The position numbers and the translations under genes were made by a program. This document shows, piece after piece, positions 24,401 through 37,797 of a stretch of DNA of 64,000 nt. Location: assembly GCF_018139145.2 (NCBI RefSeq), contig NW_026114235.1:434001-498000 (forward strand), written 5' to 3'. This DNA comes from Gymnogyps californianus. Its lineage: Eukaryota; Chordata; Aves; Accipitriformes; Cathartidae. The first letter of the stretch is position 1; each line of letters begins with the position of its first letter. The notes under the pieces were generated by a model that was not told the origin of the DNA, did no database searches, and saw nothing but the letters and a program-made list of their open reading frames with translations.

Positions 24401-27383
24401 AAACATAGGACAGTTCAGTAAATGAACTTCAGTACACAATCTAAGGTAATTTGCAGCTACCCCTGATGTGTAACATAGTAGAGTAAAAGTATGATATACT
24501 AATAATTTGGTTTTGAGTGGAGAGTGTAAGAGAATGTGACAATATGAGTTATGGCTGTTGACATTTTGTCTTTTGTTGTCTATCTTTTTTTAAGTTGGTG
24601 ACCCATAGGCATGGATTGTTTATCTATAGCAGAATTCTTTCATCTCCTCTAAAGCATTTGTACTGGTCCCTGCTAGGGTCAGAAGACTGGACTAGGTAGA
24701 CTTCAGATCTTATACCATACATTATGGTTTGCAATAAAAAGAACCACTTTTTCACATCGAGTGCAATTACATAGTGGAAATTATTGCTGCTAGATGTAGA
24801 TTAGAGAATTTTTGGAGGCTCTTTTCTTAGATATCCCAAATAGGGCTGTTGTTATGCTGATTTTCCTATGTCATAATGATTGGGATAATTTTATAAGGGT
24901 TTTTAATTCTCTCTTTTTCACCCTTTGTTTTTTATTGCAAACAATCTTGTGACACCAAAGCTAACACAGGTTTGCCACTCATTTCAATGAAAAGGGACTG
25001 AGCTTTCTTCTGAACCCAAGCCACCAGAGCTAGTTTAAAAGCAAGTAATTCATGCAATGATCCAAGCCTCATATCCAGGGGGAAGAGCAAAGAAGTAGTG
25101 GAAATTTCATCAGAATAACAATGCAAGTCATCCAGTCTACAGGCAGAAGATGGGAGAGGCCCAGACCTCTGTCTCTGCATGAAGCCTTCTTAAACTGCCC
25201 TGACTGCCAGTGCACACGTGGACAATAAAATCTTACACGTATGAAACTCATTTGTCCTGTATATTATGCATAATACAATCAGCACATCATAAATGTTATC
25301 ACCCTGTGTGATAACTGCTTTATATATACTGATTCCTATTCCTCCCTTACAGGAGGGATTTGTTTCAGATAACTCTCCTTTGAGCCATGTGTAGAACTGA
25401 CAAAGTGCATACACAGTGTGCACTGTAGATTCTTGTTGAAAATTCATTCATCTTACCGGATTGATAATGATTGTACTTTATCACTTGACACAGAAGACTA
25501 GTATTTAAAAAGTGTTATTAAACTGCCTTCATAAATGGGAGATTTGGGTAGCAGGAGGATAAACCCTACATTTTTAAATATTTGGGGCATGTCTGCTTCA
25601 GATGGTGGGCCACAGTGCAGAACTAGTTGAACACAAAAAGGTAATTTCACAGGAATAGGGCAGTGTCCTCTTTCCAGATCTGGAAACGAAGGCATAGGAA
25701 GTTTCATCTGGAACCATGTTCATGTTGTGCCTGAGCAAATATTCTTGAGGAACAGGATTTATTACCTTGAATGGAGCATTTCATGAGCATGGCTTTGTTG
25801 CTTCTAGACCTGATCTACTCAGGGGCAACTAAGTCAGACTCTCCAGCACTTCCAATTCTAGAGCTGGCTTAGGCAAATTTTGCATGCAGCGTATAGATTT
25901 GTCAGACCTTAAAGATACAAACAGACCCTAGTCTCCTAAATATCTGTATGTTTAACTGCATACACTCAAAAATTTTGTCCTAAGTCACTTGCTCAAGATC
26001 AAATAAGAGGTGGAACAGGAACATAAATTCAAGTCTGTTAAGTCTACTTACTAGGATGCTAACTACCACTATTCTTTCTTTGTAGACCTGATAAAACAGT
26101 GAGGTGATATTCAGATTTTAGACAGACAATGTTGAGGATATGATTCACGTAAACAATTTCTGGGGTATCCTCTCATTCTTGAGAGGCGTGTCATTATATT
26201 GTCACCTAGTACCATGCTATTAGGATCCTGTTCCAATCAGTTCAAAGAAGGCTAACTCCTTAATAAAACTGTTGTGTGGGAAGCAGTGATACACAAGGTT
26301 ATATAAAATACCTCTACATTCTGATTAGCTTGACATTATTTTATAATCATTCATAAACACATTTTTTTCTCTAGTCCTAGCTATGTCCAATATTACCTGT
26401 TTCACATATTTCTAATTTTCAAAGACAAAGTGGTTGATGTTTTTAAGAAAAAAAAAAAATCACAAAACTTTATTCCAAAGGAAAAAAGTAAATGAAATTT
26501 AAGCAGTCAGATAAAAAAATTCTGAGAAGACATTATAAGGAAACAAAAAACATAATGAATTATTCTTGGAGAGTGGAATGCAACACCGCTGTCAAAAGTA
26601 TTCTGTGAAAACTGAATAAAATAATAAGAAAAACAGCAAGTGTGGCAGAAAAAAAACATTAATCTGCAAATATTATATTAGAGGTGGATGCTTCATAATT
26701 CTTTGATCTGTTGATTTTGCTTAACCGCTGTATGCTTCATGTCTGTGTAATGTGATGGGGTTTTTTTAGGTATGCTCAGTAATATATACGTATTCTGTCT
26801 CCTTTTTGGCTGCTGTTTCTCAGTGATCCCTTCCCATTATTTTGATTTCTGTTTATTTGTCTTCCCTTCTATAACTGAGGGCATATATTTTAATGATGTC
26901 ATTTCACATGGCCATACAGAGGTCAGTGTGTCTGTTTTTGTCTTTCAAGACCTCTGTTCAGATAGATAACACTATTTCAGTATACTACAGTCTATACAAA
27001 AAAAATCTATCACTATAATTCTTTATTTAGACAGCAATTACAAAGGTATTTTCTACATTTTGCAGACTTAATTTGTAATTTTCAATTTATTACAGCTTCT
27101 TCATTCCTCACTAACCAACAATTTATATCAAGCTTCATATATGCATTGCACAAATAAAGCACACAAAATTAGTAAGGAAATAAAGATTTACACACATTTA
27201 CATACTATAGATAGCTGATTCATATTTATACTTCCCCTTGAGCTGAGTGAGTATTATTATTCCTATTTTAAAATGAAGAAAACCCAAACATGAGAAGTCA
27301 CTTATCGTCCAAAAGATATTAAGGGAAAACCAGGCCCAGATCTCAGGCACTCCTGGCTTCTAATTTTATATTTGTTTTTCTAG

Positions 27384-27546
27384 ACAACTGTGGAGACAAA
27401 GTTTTGGAGGTGCAGGAAGATACCCTCCTATTACTGGAGTGCCTTAAAGAAGGAGCAAAGAAGGGGTTACCAAGCTCCAGTTGTGATACTCGTGGAAGAC
27501 TGGGAGAAACTCTGCTGCACCCTGAACCTTCTCATGCATTTAAAGG
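27384..27546 (+). other. Possible exon of an unidentified host transcript
   Basis: A 163-bp segment follows a good acceptor-like tract (tttgtttttctag) and precedes a donor-like GTAAGA at 27547. Two of its three forward frames are open. One of them reads GDKVLEVQEDTLLLLECLKE near its start, an acidic, leucine-rich composition that looks more protein-like than its surroundings. I do not recognise the protein. Such splice-site pairs also arise by chance in AT-rich DNA, so this is only a candidate. Confidence 0.25.
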
Positions 27547-29395
27547 GTAAGAAGAATGAATGATGTTCTCTATTTGGAGATTTCCAAACAACAGAGATTT
27601 AAAAGATGTTAGATCTCCAAACATGTCTTCAAGGTTCCTCCCTATTCAAACTTATCTTTATTTATTATAGTACCATAATAAACTATAAATGACAAAAAGA
27701 AGAGGTACCTCCTAATTGTCACTCTATCTGCAAACACACTTCTGCTTAAGTATAAACAATTTCATAGCACTTGTGTGACAGTGACGAGTAGACAGTATGA
27801 GAAGATACAAAAGAAAGAGAAGGCAGGTGGAGGAGAATAACAGGACTTCACTCTGAAAGCAGAAAAGCTTCTGAGAGCACCTTAGGCTCAGGCCTCAGGC
27901 AGAGGCAACCATGTCAAGGATTCAGTGTCGATATGTACAGCCAATAAAGTAGCAACAGCTGCTAGCAACAGCTGCTTGTAAAAGCCCAGGCCAAGCTCTG
28001 AACAGATCAGATACTGAGTCTAGAAATACATATCCTAAAGCATTAAGGGAGAAAACTAATTGATAGTGCTCATAAATAATAAAATAATACCTTTGTATTG
28101 TAGCCTTATCTTTCAGGTTTCATGGATATTGAAATGGCTAGGGTATTTGCAAATGTTGGAAACAAATGAAGCAAATATGCCTCCAGACAAATATAAATCC
28201 ATCCCATACATCTTGATAAACCATTAACAAAAAGATGGAGATAGTCTAGTCCAATGTTTTCATTACTTTATACACCTAACATCATCCATCAACTAAATAA
28301 TTTGAGCATGAAAAGTCAAATCAATAAATGAGTGATCTCAGCTTTTTTGATTCACATTCTTATATTACATCATCTATAAAACCTCTCTTAGTACAGCTTG
28401 TAGTACAGATGTCTGAATCTGAAGAATCTGGGGAGAATATCTGTTGAAGTGATAAACAGCTATTGGTTCATATATCTACATTAAGTGATCTTGATAAGTA
28501 AGCTTTCCAAATGGACTAGTACAATCATTCAGCACCATGGAGTGAGTGCATTACCTCATCTAATCTTTTGGCTTGTCACAATATCATGTTAACTCAGATT
28601 CAAGACCATTCTACATTCCATGTCTGATTTTCCTTGCATGCCCCCTCCATCCCTGTTTCTTAAAAAGGAATATATAGCTACTTAGAAACAAAAGTCAAGG
28701 TCAGTCTGATTTCACAGCTGCATTATATAAAAAATGTTTTGTTATATGGGTTTATATTCTGCTTAGCCCAAGGGGAAGAAGAAACAGTGCCTGAAAGTCA
28801 GAAAAAATAAAGCTGCAGTAATGTAGTAGTGTAAAAGGAAATAACGTATTATTTTTCGAGATTTTTTTACTATAGCTTTCAGCACTGTATTATAGTCCTC
28901 TAACACAATATAAACCTAAAGCCACAAAAACAGACATCTTATTTAGGTAATACCTGATATACATATCTGGTCTACTGTGAAGCTTAAAAGATTGTCTGTC
29001 TAGTAGATGGCTATATGCTTGCAAGGAGAAGTTCAGTTACAATGTCTAATTGTTACATGATTAAATCCAAACTACAATGAAAAAAAAAGATGAGCATCAT
29101 CACAGTATTCAACATATTTTTGTTTGAAATTCATTCATGAAATGCTTTCAGAAGCTGTTATAAGTGAGACTGAAAACCAGTGTGATAGTGTACATCATAG
29201 AGGAGCACATAGCACCTCCAGAGCTTAAGTGCTCTAACCTGCTCAGTAAACAAACAGGAGCTTGTCTGGCCAAAAGGTGGAGAATGGTAAACTGCATTTC
29301 AAATAACAGGCCTTACACTCAAGCTCATAATCCTCATCTCAGGGAGCTTCCAAATTGCCACTGTAAAATTAGAATCATTATTTAGTGAGCATGCC

Positions 29396-29972
29396 TGTCC
29401 TGGTTTCAGCTGGAATAGAGTTAACTCTCTTCTTAGTAGCTGGTACAGTGCTGTGTTTTAGATTTAGTGTGAGAATAATGTTGATAACACCCTGATGTTT
29501 TAGTTGTTGCTAAGTAGTGCTTATCTTAAGCCAAGAACTTTTCAGTTTCCCATGCTCTGCCAGCAAGCAGGTGTGCAAGAAGCTGGGAGGGAGCATAGCC
29601 AGGACAGCTGACCCGAACTAGCCAAAGGGATATTCCATACCGTGGAATGTCATGCCCAGTATATAAACAGGGGGGAGTTGGCCGGGAGGGGCGGATCGCT
29701 GCTCTGGCATTGGTCAGCGGGTGGTGAGCAATTGCATTGTGCATCACTTGTCTTTTCTTGGGTGTTATTTCTCTTTTTTGTTATATTCCTTTTCATTACA
29801 ATTATTATTATTCTTAGTAGTGTATTTTTATTTTTACTTTAGTTATTAAACTGTTCTTATCTCAACCCACGAGTTTTACTTTTTTTCCTTTCCTCCTCCC
29901 CACCCCACTGGGATGGGGGAGGGGGAAGCGGCTGCATGGTGCTTAGTTGCTGGCTGGGGTTAAACCACGACA
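29396..29972 (+). mobile_element. Lone family A LTR, forward
   Basis: 577 bp from TGTCCTGGTTTCAGCTGGAA to AAACCACGACA, of the same subfamily as the LTRs of P2 and P3. The TATA segment (near 29657-29665) is present. The flanks atgcc and agaat do not match, so either the target duplication has been lost or the LTR joins two former elements. Confidence 0.88.
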
Positions 29973-30913
29973 AGAATATTGGGGAAAAAATCAAATTATA
30001 CCTTGATGTTGATGAAAGTTCCTTTATAAAAATCCTGTGGATCCACTGTAGGCATTGTCCAAAAAATACAGCTTGCTTGCTTTTCCATTAAGAGAACCCT
30101 GAGACTCAATAAGCCAAGGAAGGCCCTCAAATGAAATCCACTACCCTGTTATTTTGTTGTCCATAGGATTTTATAACAGAATGTATTGTTCACTGAAGTA
30201 CAACAGGGGCTTTTTTCTGGTGAAAATTAAAATACAACAGTAAAACAAGGTAGAAGCTTCCTCTTCCTGCCACAGGACCAGTTCAAAGTTTTTCCTTTCA
30301 AGAGCACTGAATTCATATGGTACAGCAAAACATAAATTCAAGTTAATTAAATAAACAAACAGCATTCAAATAATTTCATTCCTCTGAATGGACTAAAAGA
30401 ATGAAAGAATGTCATCAAAGTTCTGACATTTCTTGTATGATCTGCTGCTGTCAATTTGATTTGCAGTCAAAGAGTTTCTAGGGACAGATTATTTATTCTT
30501 CTGAGAAAATCAAGAGAATTAACTCCCTTCCTCTAGAAGGCATAAGAATAGTATAATTCTATTCCAAAAATATATTTTACAAAAGAACTAGTTTTTCTGT
30601 AGCCATGAATATTTTAAGTATTTTTCTGAATCCATTAAAAATGTGGTATTTACTTTACTCATAAAGTCACATAACTTTTCTTTAAAAGAAGAAGAAAAAC
30701 ACAAGTTAAAAAGCCATAACAGGTCATGAACCTGATCCAACATTAAGCTTAGAATATATTTACAGGTGTGAGCCAATCCAGTGAGTTCAGGATTACCAGC
30801 AAGTTTTATTTTAAGGAAGTGTTTGTCTCTGCAGGAATAGTGCCTACCTCTGCTGTTAATGTATTTGTTTTGTCCTGTTTTTCTTTGATAGGAAATTCAT
30901 TATTATATGTACC
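29973..30913. other. Unique DNA, nothing recognised
   Basis: 941 bp between two LTRs, with no coding or repeat feature recognised. Confidence 0.5.
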
Positions 30914-31965
30914 TGTATTGGGTTTGCATGGCAAGGTTTTGGTAGCAGGGGGGGCTGCAGGGGTGGCTTCTGTGAGAAGCTGCCAGAAGCTTCCCCCCAT
31001 GTCCGATAGATCCAATGCCAGCTGGCTCCAAGACGGACCTGCTGCTGGCCAAGGCTGAGCCAATCAGTGACGGGGTAGCACCTCTGTGATAACATATTTA
31101 AGAAGGGGAAAATACTGCTGTGAAAACAGTAGCTGGAGAGAGGAGTGAGAATATGTGAGAGGAACAACTCTGCAGATCCCAAGGTCAGTGAAGAAGGAGG
31201 GGGAGGAGGTGCTACAGGTGCCGGAGCAGAGATTCCCCTGCAGACCATGGTGAAGCAAGTTGTCCCCCTGCAGCCCATGGAGGTTAACAGTGGAGCAGAT
31301 ATCCACCTGCAGCCCATGGAGGTTAATGGTGGAGCAGATATCCACCTGCAGCCTGTGGATGCCTAAAGGAGGCTGTGACTTCCTGGGAAGCCCACACTGG
31401 AGCGGGCTCCTGGCAGGACCACTGGACCTGTAGAGAGAGGAGCCCACGCTGGAGCAGGTTTGCTGGCAGGACTTGTGACCCTATGGGGGACCCATGCTGG
31501 AGCAGTCTGTTCCTGAAGGACTGCACCCTGTGGAAGGGACCCATGCTGGAGCAGTTTGTGAAGAACTGTAGCCCATGGGAAGGACTCACATTGGAGAAGT
31601 TTGTGAAGGACTGTCTCCCATGGGTGGGACCCCCATGCTGGAGCAGGGGAAGAGTGTGAGGAGGAGGTAGAGAAAATCAGGAGTAAAGTTGAGCCTGGGA
31701 AGAAGGGAGAGGTGGGGGAAGGTGTTTTTAGATTTGTTCTTGTTTCTCATTATCCTACTCTGATTTTGATTGGTAATAAATTAAATTAATTTCCCCAAGT
31801 CGAGTCTGTTTTGCCCGTAATGGTAATTGGTGAGTGATCTCCCTGTCCTTATCTCGACCCATGAGCCTTTCGTTGTATTTCCCCCCCCCCCCGTCTAGTT
31901 GAGGAGGGGGAGTGATAGAGTGGCTTGGTGGGTACCTGGTGGCCAGCCAAGGTCAACCCACCACA
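30914..31965 (+). mobile_element. Lone family B LTR (B2)
   Basis: 1,052 bp from TGTATTGGGTTTGCATGGCA to CAACCCACCACA. Compared with B1 it has a clean tandem duplication of 39 bp (31271-31309 and 31310-31348, differing at a few bases), lacks part of the purine-rich segment after the repeats and has a 12-C run at 31881-31892. The AATAAA signal is near 31775. The flanks gtacc and ggatg do not match. Confidence 0.88.
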
Positions 31966-34784
31966 GGATGCCTTGAGGAACTAAACTGAGATACTATGGT
32001 TACTTAATTCCCTTGATTTTGCTCCTCCATCAAAGAGAGTACCAGCTGCTCTCTGAGGTAGATGCAAAGTTTCATTTAACTATAAATTAAAGAACTGAAC
32101 ATTGTCAGAGCTATTCACCACTGTTAAAAAGTGGTTTATTGTTTTAAAATTTAGGACTTTAGTTACTCTAAATCAATACTGCCTCAATAAATAACTCATG
32201 ATTTTCAGAGAAAATGAGAGCATTTCACCCTGTATGTTGGCATTATCTGAAAAATAGCTGGGAAATGAAAAATTTCCTCCAGAAACTTTTGGGATTAATT
32301 TCTCAAAAGATATATGATTTTATAAAAGTAATATTTAATAAATATTAAAAAGTAATAGCAAGCATTTGGTTAACCAAAGAAATCTGTTTCAGATATGTTT
32401 CAATTCAACAACACTTTCAATAAATAAAAATACAAACATATATATAAATTTTCCATTAAAGCAGCAAGCACACACCAGATAATTGGATCTGAACTGGTTC
32501 CTCACACTGAGGAAGTTCAAATGGGAAGGTATACAAGGAAGAGTATGACAGACCATCAGAGTTGGCCTTGTGTAGATTTTATACAGCCAAAGCATATATG
32601 ACTGTTTCTGTCCATTTCATGGGGGATAATGATGAGAAAGTTGGGGAGTATTAAATACCCACTGAAATATTTGAGTTTACAGAAAACTGCATATATTAAT
32701 CTTTACCATACATGCCTTTCTACATTACATTTAGCCTTCACCTCCCTGCCTTCTTTTCATATCCACTTCTTCCTTTCAATAATTGTATCTTTTCTTTCCT
32801 GTATTTCCAGTCCATACTCCTGAACATGAACTGAATATCACTTTATGCTACAGACTGCTATCATGCATTTCTTTCATATTTTAGGTTTCTTCCTTCTCCT
32901 CTTTGGCTGCTCCTTCCAGATTTACTAGCACATTTGCTAGCCAGGAGTGAGCCAGCTGGTAGTTACAAACACTGTCCAAAAAATTGTATTTGCTATACAC
33001 ATGTGGAAGCTTTTTTTCCAGAGTGAGACCACCACCATGGAAACTGCTAGTGGGAATAAGAAGCAGAAACAAGAGCAAACAAGCAATGGTGAAACTTTGT
33101 ATTGTCAGATATCTAACAAAGTGTAGGCACTTCTACAGTGTCATTAATATATTATTCACTTGTCTGTACTAGAACTGTATCAGAAAAATACATCATCTTG
33201 GATAAAAGCCTGTGACACCTGCAGCTAAAAGCCTGCCTCTGCCTATACAATGTAGAGGAAAATTAGGTGCCTAAATTAGAAAGAGGTGGCCAACTAACCT
33301 TTAGCTTCTGTGAGTTTTAGTGTCATTACACTGAAGGCCCATTTTTACATTTAAGCCATGCTCCTTAGTGAAGACTATTTGATTTCTTTTCTGTAGCTCT
33401 TATAAGAGCAAATCTTAAATGAACTCAGAGACAGCATGATGTGTGCTTTCTTTTGAAAGCCAAATCAACACTGATCTGTAATGGCTGATCTTGATCTATT
33501 TGGGAAGCAATTCAAAAGTTGTGAATTGAAGATCTGAACACAGAATAGTAGCTGAGATCAAACAAAAACTCTGTCTTTTCTCCTTGAGGCTTCCATGCTT
33601 CTTGGCTGTCAGAGCCTGTAACACAATACAAAGCATTTAAGTAATTAAGAAAAATACACTTGCAAATTGATTTGTGAAAACAACATCAATTACAAACAGA
33701 AGAAAACAAACAATAAAAACAAACTTTCCGAGTCAAATGGTGTGTTGGCTTCTTCATTCTGATCCAGAGTTTTACTTCTTGTGTCCTTAGGGTAAAAAAA
33801 ATACATGATCCTGTTTAACTTCCAATTTCTTTCACCCTTTGTAAGTGCCAGGTAACATCTTGAATCAGGGAAGAAGATAAAGAAGATCCTCAGAAGGCTT
33901 AAGTGAACACCAATGTCTTAAAACATCTTTCTGTTGAACAACAATAATATCCAAGTTTGAGATGTTCCAAAAATAGATTTCCAAAAAGAAAAAAGGTTAA
34001 AATGACAACTGAGAATTTTGCTGCCCCCAAATCCTTGATACTCCATAATGGATTTCTAAGCTAAAATGATGGACAGTAAAGAGAAATCAAGTGGGATGCC
34101 AGACCATTTTGTGCTCCCTTTTAAAATGGACCTTTGATATTTTTATGTCCTTGTCCTACACCTTCCTCTGAAGCATCTGGTAATGACTCCTGCTACAGAC
34201 TGAATACAGTGCAGGTGTGACAACTTCTGTGTTTCTATAGTCATCTGCAGTTTCATCAGAGTCCCAGTGGTGTTCACAGGAGGTTTGCTTCTGACTTCTT
34301 TGGGAGTCCTCATTGTGTCAATTCAAGATTAATTCAGTGGAACATTTAAAGTCATGTTTTCAAGCCTTCCCAGAATAAAAGTAAAATGTTTGCTCTCACT
34401 TCATTTTTGCAGGTCTTCATGATGAACAGCTAGAGTAACAGAGGAGAAACCTGGAAAATCAGTGGGTAGAGAATTTGCCCTGAGTCTATCTATGTCAGGG
34501 CTTTCTGATTCGCCTGTTATAAAGATGGTGGAGACATAGATATGTCCTTGTGATCTGCAAAATCAAGACAAAAAGGATAGGGATGATGAAAAAATAAAAG
34601 AACTGGGAGAATGCTGGTCATAAAATTGATTTTCTGAGTCTAATTATACCTAGGTTCTATTTTGCCATGCTAACCTTGAATAGCGTCTCATCCTAAAAAT
34701 AACTCCGTTAATCTGTCCTGTAATAAGCACCTTTCAGAAAATCATTCCAGGTTCCTTCCTTGCCAGTGTTAATGTATGCTGTTT
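31966..34784. other. AT-rich unique DNA, nothing recognised
   Basis: No feature beyond short chance frames was recognised. It ends at the target duplication of the LTR at 34790. Confidence 0.5.
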
Positions 34785-34789
34785 ATTTT

Positions 34790-35377
34790 TGTATTGGGTC
34801 TAGCTGAGATGGAGTTAACTTTCCCCATAGCAGCCCTCATAGTGCTGTGCTCTGTATTGGTAGCTAGAAAGGTGTGGATAACACACCAGGGTTTTGGCTA
34901 CTGCTGAGCAGTGCTCGCACAGCATCAAGGCTGTCTCTCCAACATTGCCCCCCCCTCACCCAGTAGGCTGGGGGTGGGCAAGATCTTGGGAGGGGACATA
35001 GCCAGGACAGCTGACCCAAACTGACCAAAGGGATATTCCATACCATATGATGTCTGCTCAGCAATAAAAGCTAGGGAGAGGAGGAGGAAGGGGGGGCATT
35101 TTTTATTTATGTTTGTCTTCCGGAGCAACTTCTACGTGTACTGAAGCCCTGCTTCCCGGGAAGTGGCCAGACATCACCTGCTGATGGGAAGTAGAGAATA
35201 AAATCTTTTGTTTTCCTTTGCTTTCACGCATGACCTTTGCTTCTGCTTTATTAAACTGCCCTTATCTTGACCTACGAGCCTTTCGTTATATTTTCTCTCC
35301 CCTGTCCAGTTGAGGAGGGGGAGTGATAGAGCAGCTTTGGTGGGCACCTGGCATCCAGCCAGGGTCAACCCACCACA
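34790..35377 (+). mobile_element. Lone LTR of mosaic type (family C)
   Basis: 588 bp, TGTATTGGGTCTAGCTGAGA to CAACCCACCACA, with an exact 5-bp duplication atttt at 34785-34789 and 35378-35382. The front half follows family A (for example 'cagctgacccaaactg' and 'attccataccatatga' at about 35008-35049). The last about 125 bp follow family B almost base for base ('ccagttgaggagggg', 'tttggtgggcacctggc'). It has AATAAAA at about 35064-35070 in place of the family A TATA position and further AATAAA and ATTAAA signals downstream. Confidence 0.9.
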
Positions 35378-35382
35378 ATTTT

Positions 35383-35690
35383 ATATTTTTAATGTATATT
35401 ATTTGAAGAAAGAGTTTCTCCTTAAGGTCATACCTCTCATGTTTTGTTCAGTTTTCAACTTATTTCCTGAAAGAAATCAAGAGCAAAATTATTGGTGAAT
35501 GGGAGTTGGAAAAGAGCTAATAAAGAGTTGCTTCAACTGCCTCCCCCTTTATTCCTGACCAGAATATTTCATGTCATTTGGCAGAAAAGGTCTGGGTTGT
35601 TATATACCCTGAAGGCAGTCTCTCACCCTTTATGAAAGCCAGAAGGATCGTGAAATAAATGCCAAGGAAGATCCACAGAAATCTTAAGTG
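35383..35690. other. Short unique spacer between two LTRs
   Basis: 308 bp with nothing recognised; it includes the start of the run up to the gaggc duplication at 35691. Confidence 0.5.
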
Positions 35691-35695
35691 GAGGC

Positions 35696-36460
35696 TGTGA
35701 CGGATGCACTCAACTCCTTGACCAAACTAGTGGTAGTTTGGTTCAGGCTCCAAAGGAAGTAAAGGCTGTAACCGGGCCAATAACTTCTCTAGTTCTAATC
35801 TGTTCTCTGAAAACCCACACAGGAACAGGGTGACATGGTGAGCACTGATGCATATGAGCTTGGAAACCAGAACATGGGTCATGTGATTAACACATGAATA
35901 GCAGGTGGTTCTTCCAAGACTCATTTGTCAAGGAACAAAGAAAGTTGTGGGTACAAGGAGTCTCATGCTTAGCTTTTCCATCACATGTAATTTGACTACA
36001 AGCCAACCACTTTATTCCATAAATATGACAGCCTAAGAGAGCTTTCTTTGAGCTCTCCCTGCTAAGAAGCTGGCTGCACGACAGTGATCTCCCCTTGAGC
36101 TGGGACGCCTCTCAAGGTTACTCCTTGAGGCTGAGAGACCTCTTACCAACTGCAGATCTTTGGTAAGTGACCAATATCATGCATAACCTTGTATTATAGT
36201 GCGCTAAGATTTTGCATTGGTAACTTTGACATTGTATTGATAACTTTGATCTTATATTGGTAACTTTGAATCGTTATTATATACGCTGCAGTAAGTAATA
36301 GAGTGAACCTTGCCATCGAAATTTGTTAAGTCTCGCTTTTACAACATCTTACTTCATTAAAACCACTTTTGCTGATACCTTTGGCGCTGGTTCTTTAAGC
36401 GGTCAAAATCGCCCGCCCGTGACAAATTGGCATAGTCAGCAGAATTCTAGATCCGCGACA
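35696..36460 (+). mobile_element. Lone LTR of a different type (family D) with a primer-site-like end
   Basis: Starts TGTGACGGAT and ends ATCCGCGACA, an imperfect inverted repeat (8 of 10), flanked by an exact 5-bp duplication gaggc at 35691-35695 and 36461-36465. About 36214-36271 holds three diverged units around 'ggtaactttga'. A different reading is possible. CCGTGACA at 36417-36424 also looks like an LTR end, and the next stretch, TGGCATAGTCAGCAGAATTC at 36428, resembles the complement of a tRNA-Ser 3' end with about three G-to-A changes. In that case this is an LTR plus primer site with the rest lost. It is unrelated to families A-C. Confidence 0.7.
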
Positions 36461-36465
36461 GAGGC

Positions 36466-37792
36466 TAGACTCCAAAATTTATAAAACTATCAAAATAAAG
36501 AGGGTTTTTTTATAATTCCAATATTGTGCATTATTTTCACTAAAGTAAGTGTAATCCCTTTGAAGAAATGAAAGTTCAATATTCATGTTCTTTTTCATGC
36601 AAATCATAGCAAGAGATCTCAGATATTCACCTAACAAGAGGAAAGGGAAAACTGTTATGCAGAATGACTTGGTCTCCCCCGGCTATGTTGCTGATACAGC
36701 CATCCATCACTGAAATGTACTCAGTCATAAATTTGAATTGAATGGAAGAAGTGAATGTTTGGTCTGCCTGCTGCCTCCACAGAAGCTGAAAGGCTTCTCA
36801 GCAGAATTTTGCTTTCTTCTTTCTATTCAGTACTGATACACTGCTTTCTTTTAGCATGCCAGTACTAGGCTAAAAATAGACAAGGAGAAAAGGCTTCAGC
36901 CATTTTAAAGAGCACAAGTGACATGCAGACTGACCTCTTGACTGCATGTGTTACAGCTATATGCAACCCAAATGGTACCAGGTGAGGATTACACAGGGCA
37001 GAGCAACATCTGCTTCACTATGACAAGTGTAAATGATAGTTCCTCATGTTATGCCATAAACAGCCTGAGGTAAGAAAACTGGTAGAGTTCCTGTCACAAA
37101 TTAAACCCTTGCCAGCAGGTAGGATTCCAGTCTATCTGTCCGTGAGAGTAGCTCAAACAGAATAAAAAGCTTTATTAAATATCATCCAGAGAGATAAAAG
37201 GCAAATAATGCAATTTATTTATGGGCTGGAGCCAGAAATTAAAGCAAAACTAAATAGAAAGAGAAGATGTTTTTTCGCTATGATGAATGAAAAGTGCTGT
37301 TATATAATCTGTTTCCAGAGCTAGGGGCCAGATTTTCTAAAATACATTTTTTTTCATAAGCTTGATTTACACATAGACAAACACACACAACCACAAAGTA
37401 TGTATCTTGGACATACACAACCCATAGCACTCAAAATTGGATCCCAAAGGTTTACTTGATCACCCCTTTTTTTTCTTTTGTTCCTACTTTAATAAATATT
37501 AATAAGATGGTCAATAACTTTGTGGTTATTCAGACCAAAGACAAATTTGTGAAGAAAGCAATGTGAAATGCTTAATACTAAGTGCCTCCTTAAGGCCTCA
37601 AACAAATGCCTAAGAAATAAATGTTTTGGATAGCCACCATGACTGTGTAAGCTGCATCCTATGGGCTAAATAGTCAACTACTTGCTAGATGTTTGTTTCT
37701 TCATGTACATAAATGAGTTGCTTGAGTTGCTCTCACCTATTTGGAGACAGTAGAGAAGTTGAAATCTCTTAATGGAAATGCAAGATGTGCAA
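36466..37792. other. Unique DNA, nothing recognised
   Basis: About 1.3 kb without recognisable coding or repeat content. It ends at gggcc (37793-37797), the left flank of the next LTR. Confidence 0.5.
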
Positions 37793-37797
37793 GGGCC

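Larger units (their letters stand above)
20481..29395. other. AT-rich unique DNA; two minor features inside
   Basis: Nearly 9 kb with no repeat family or gene that I recognise, apart from the TGTACA cluster (21331-21420) and a weak exon candidate (27384-27546). It contains A-runs and T-runs (for example near 26450) but no long microsatellite. Confidence 0.5.
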
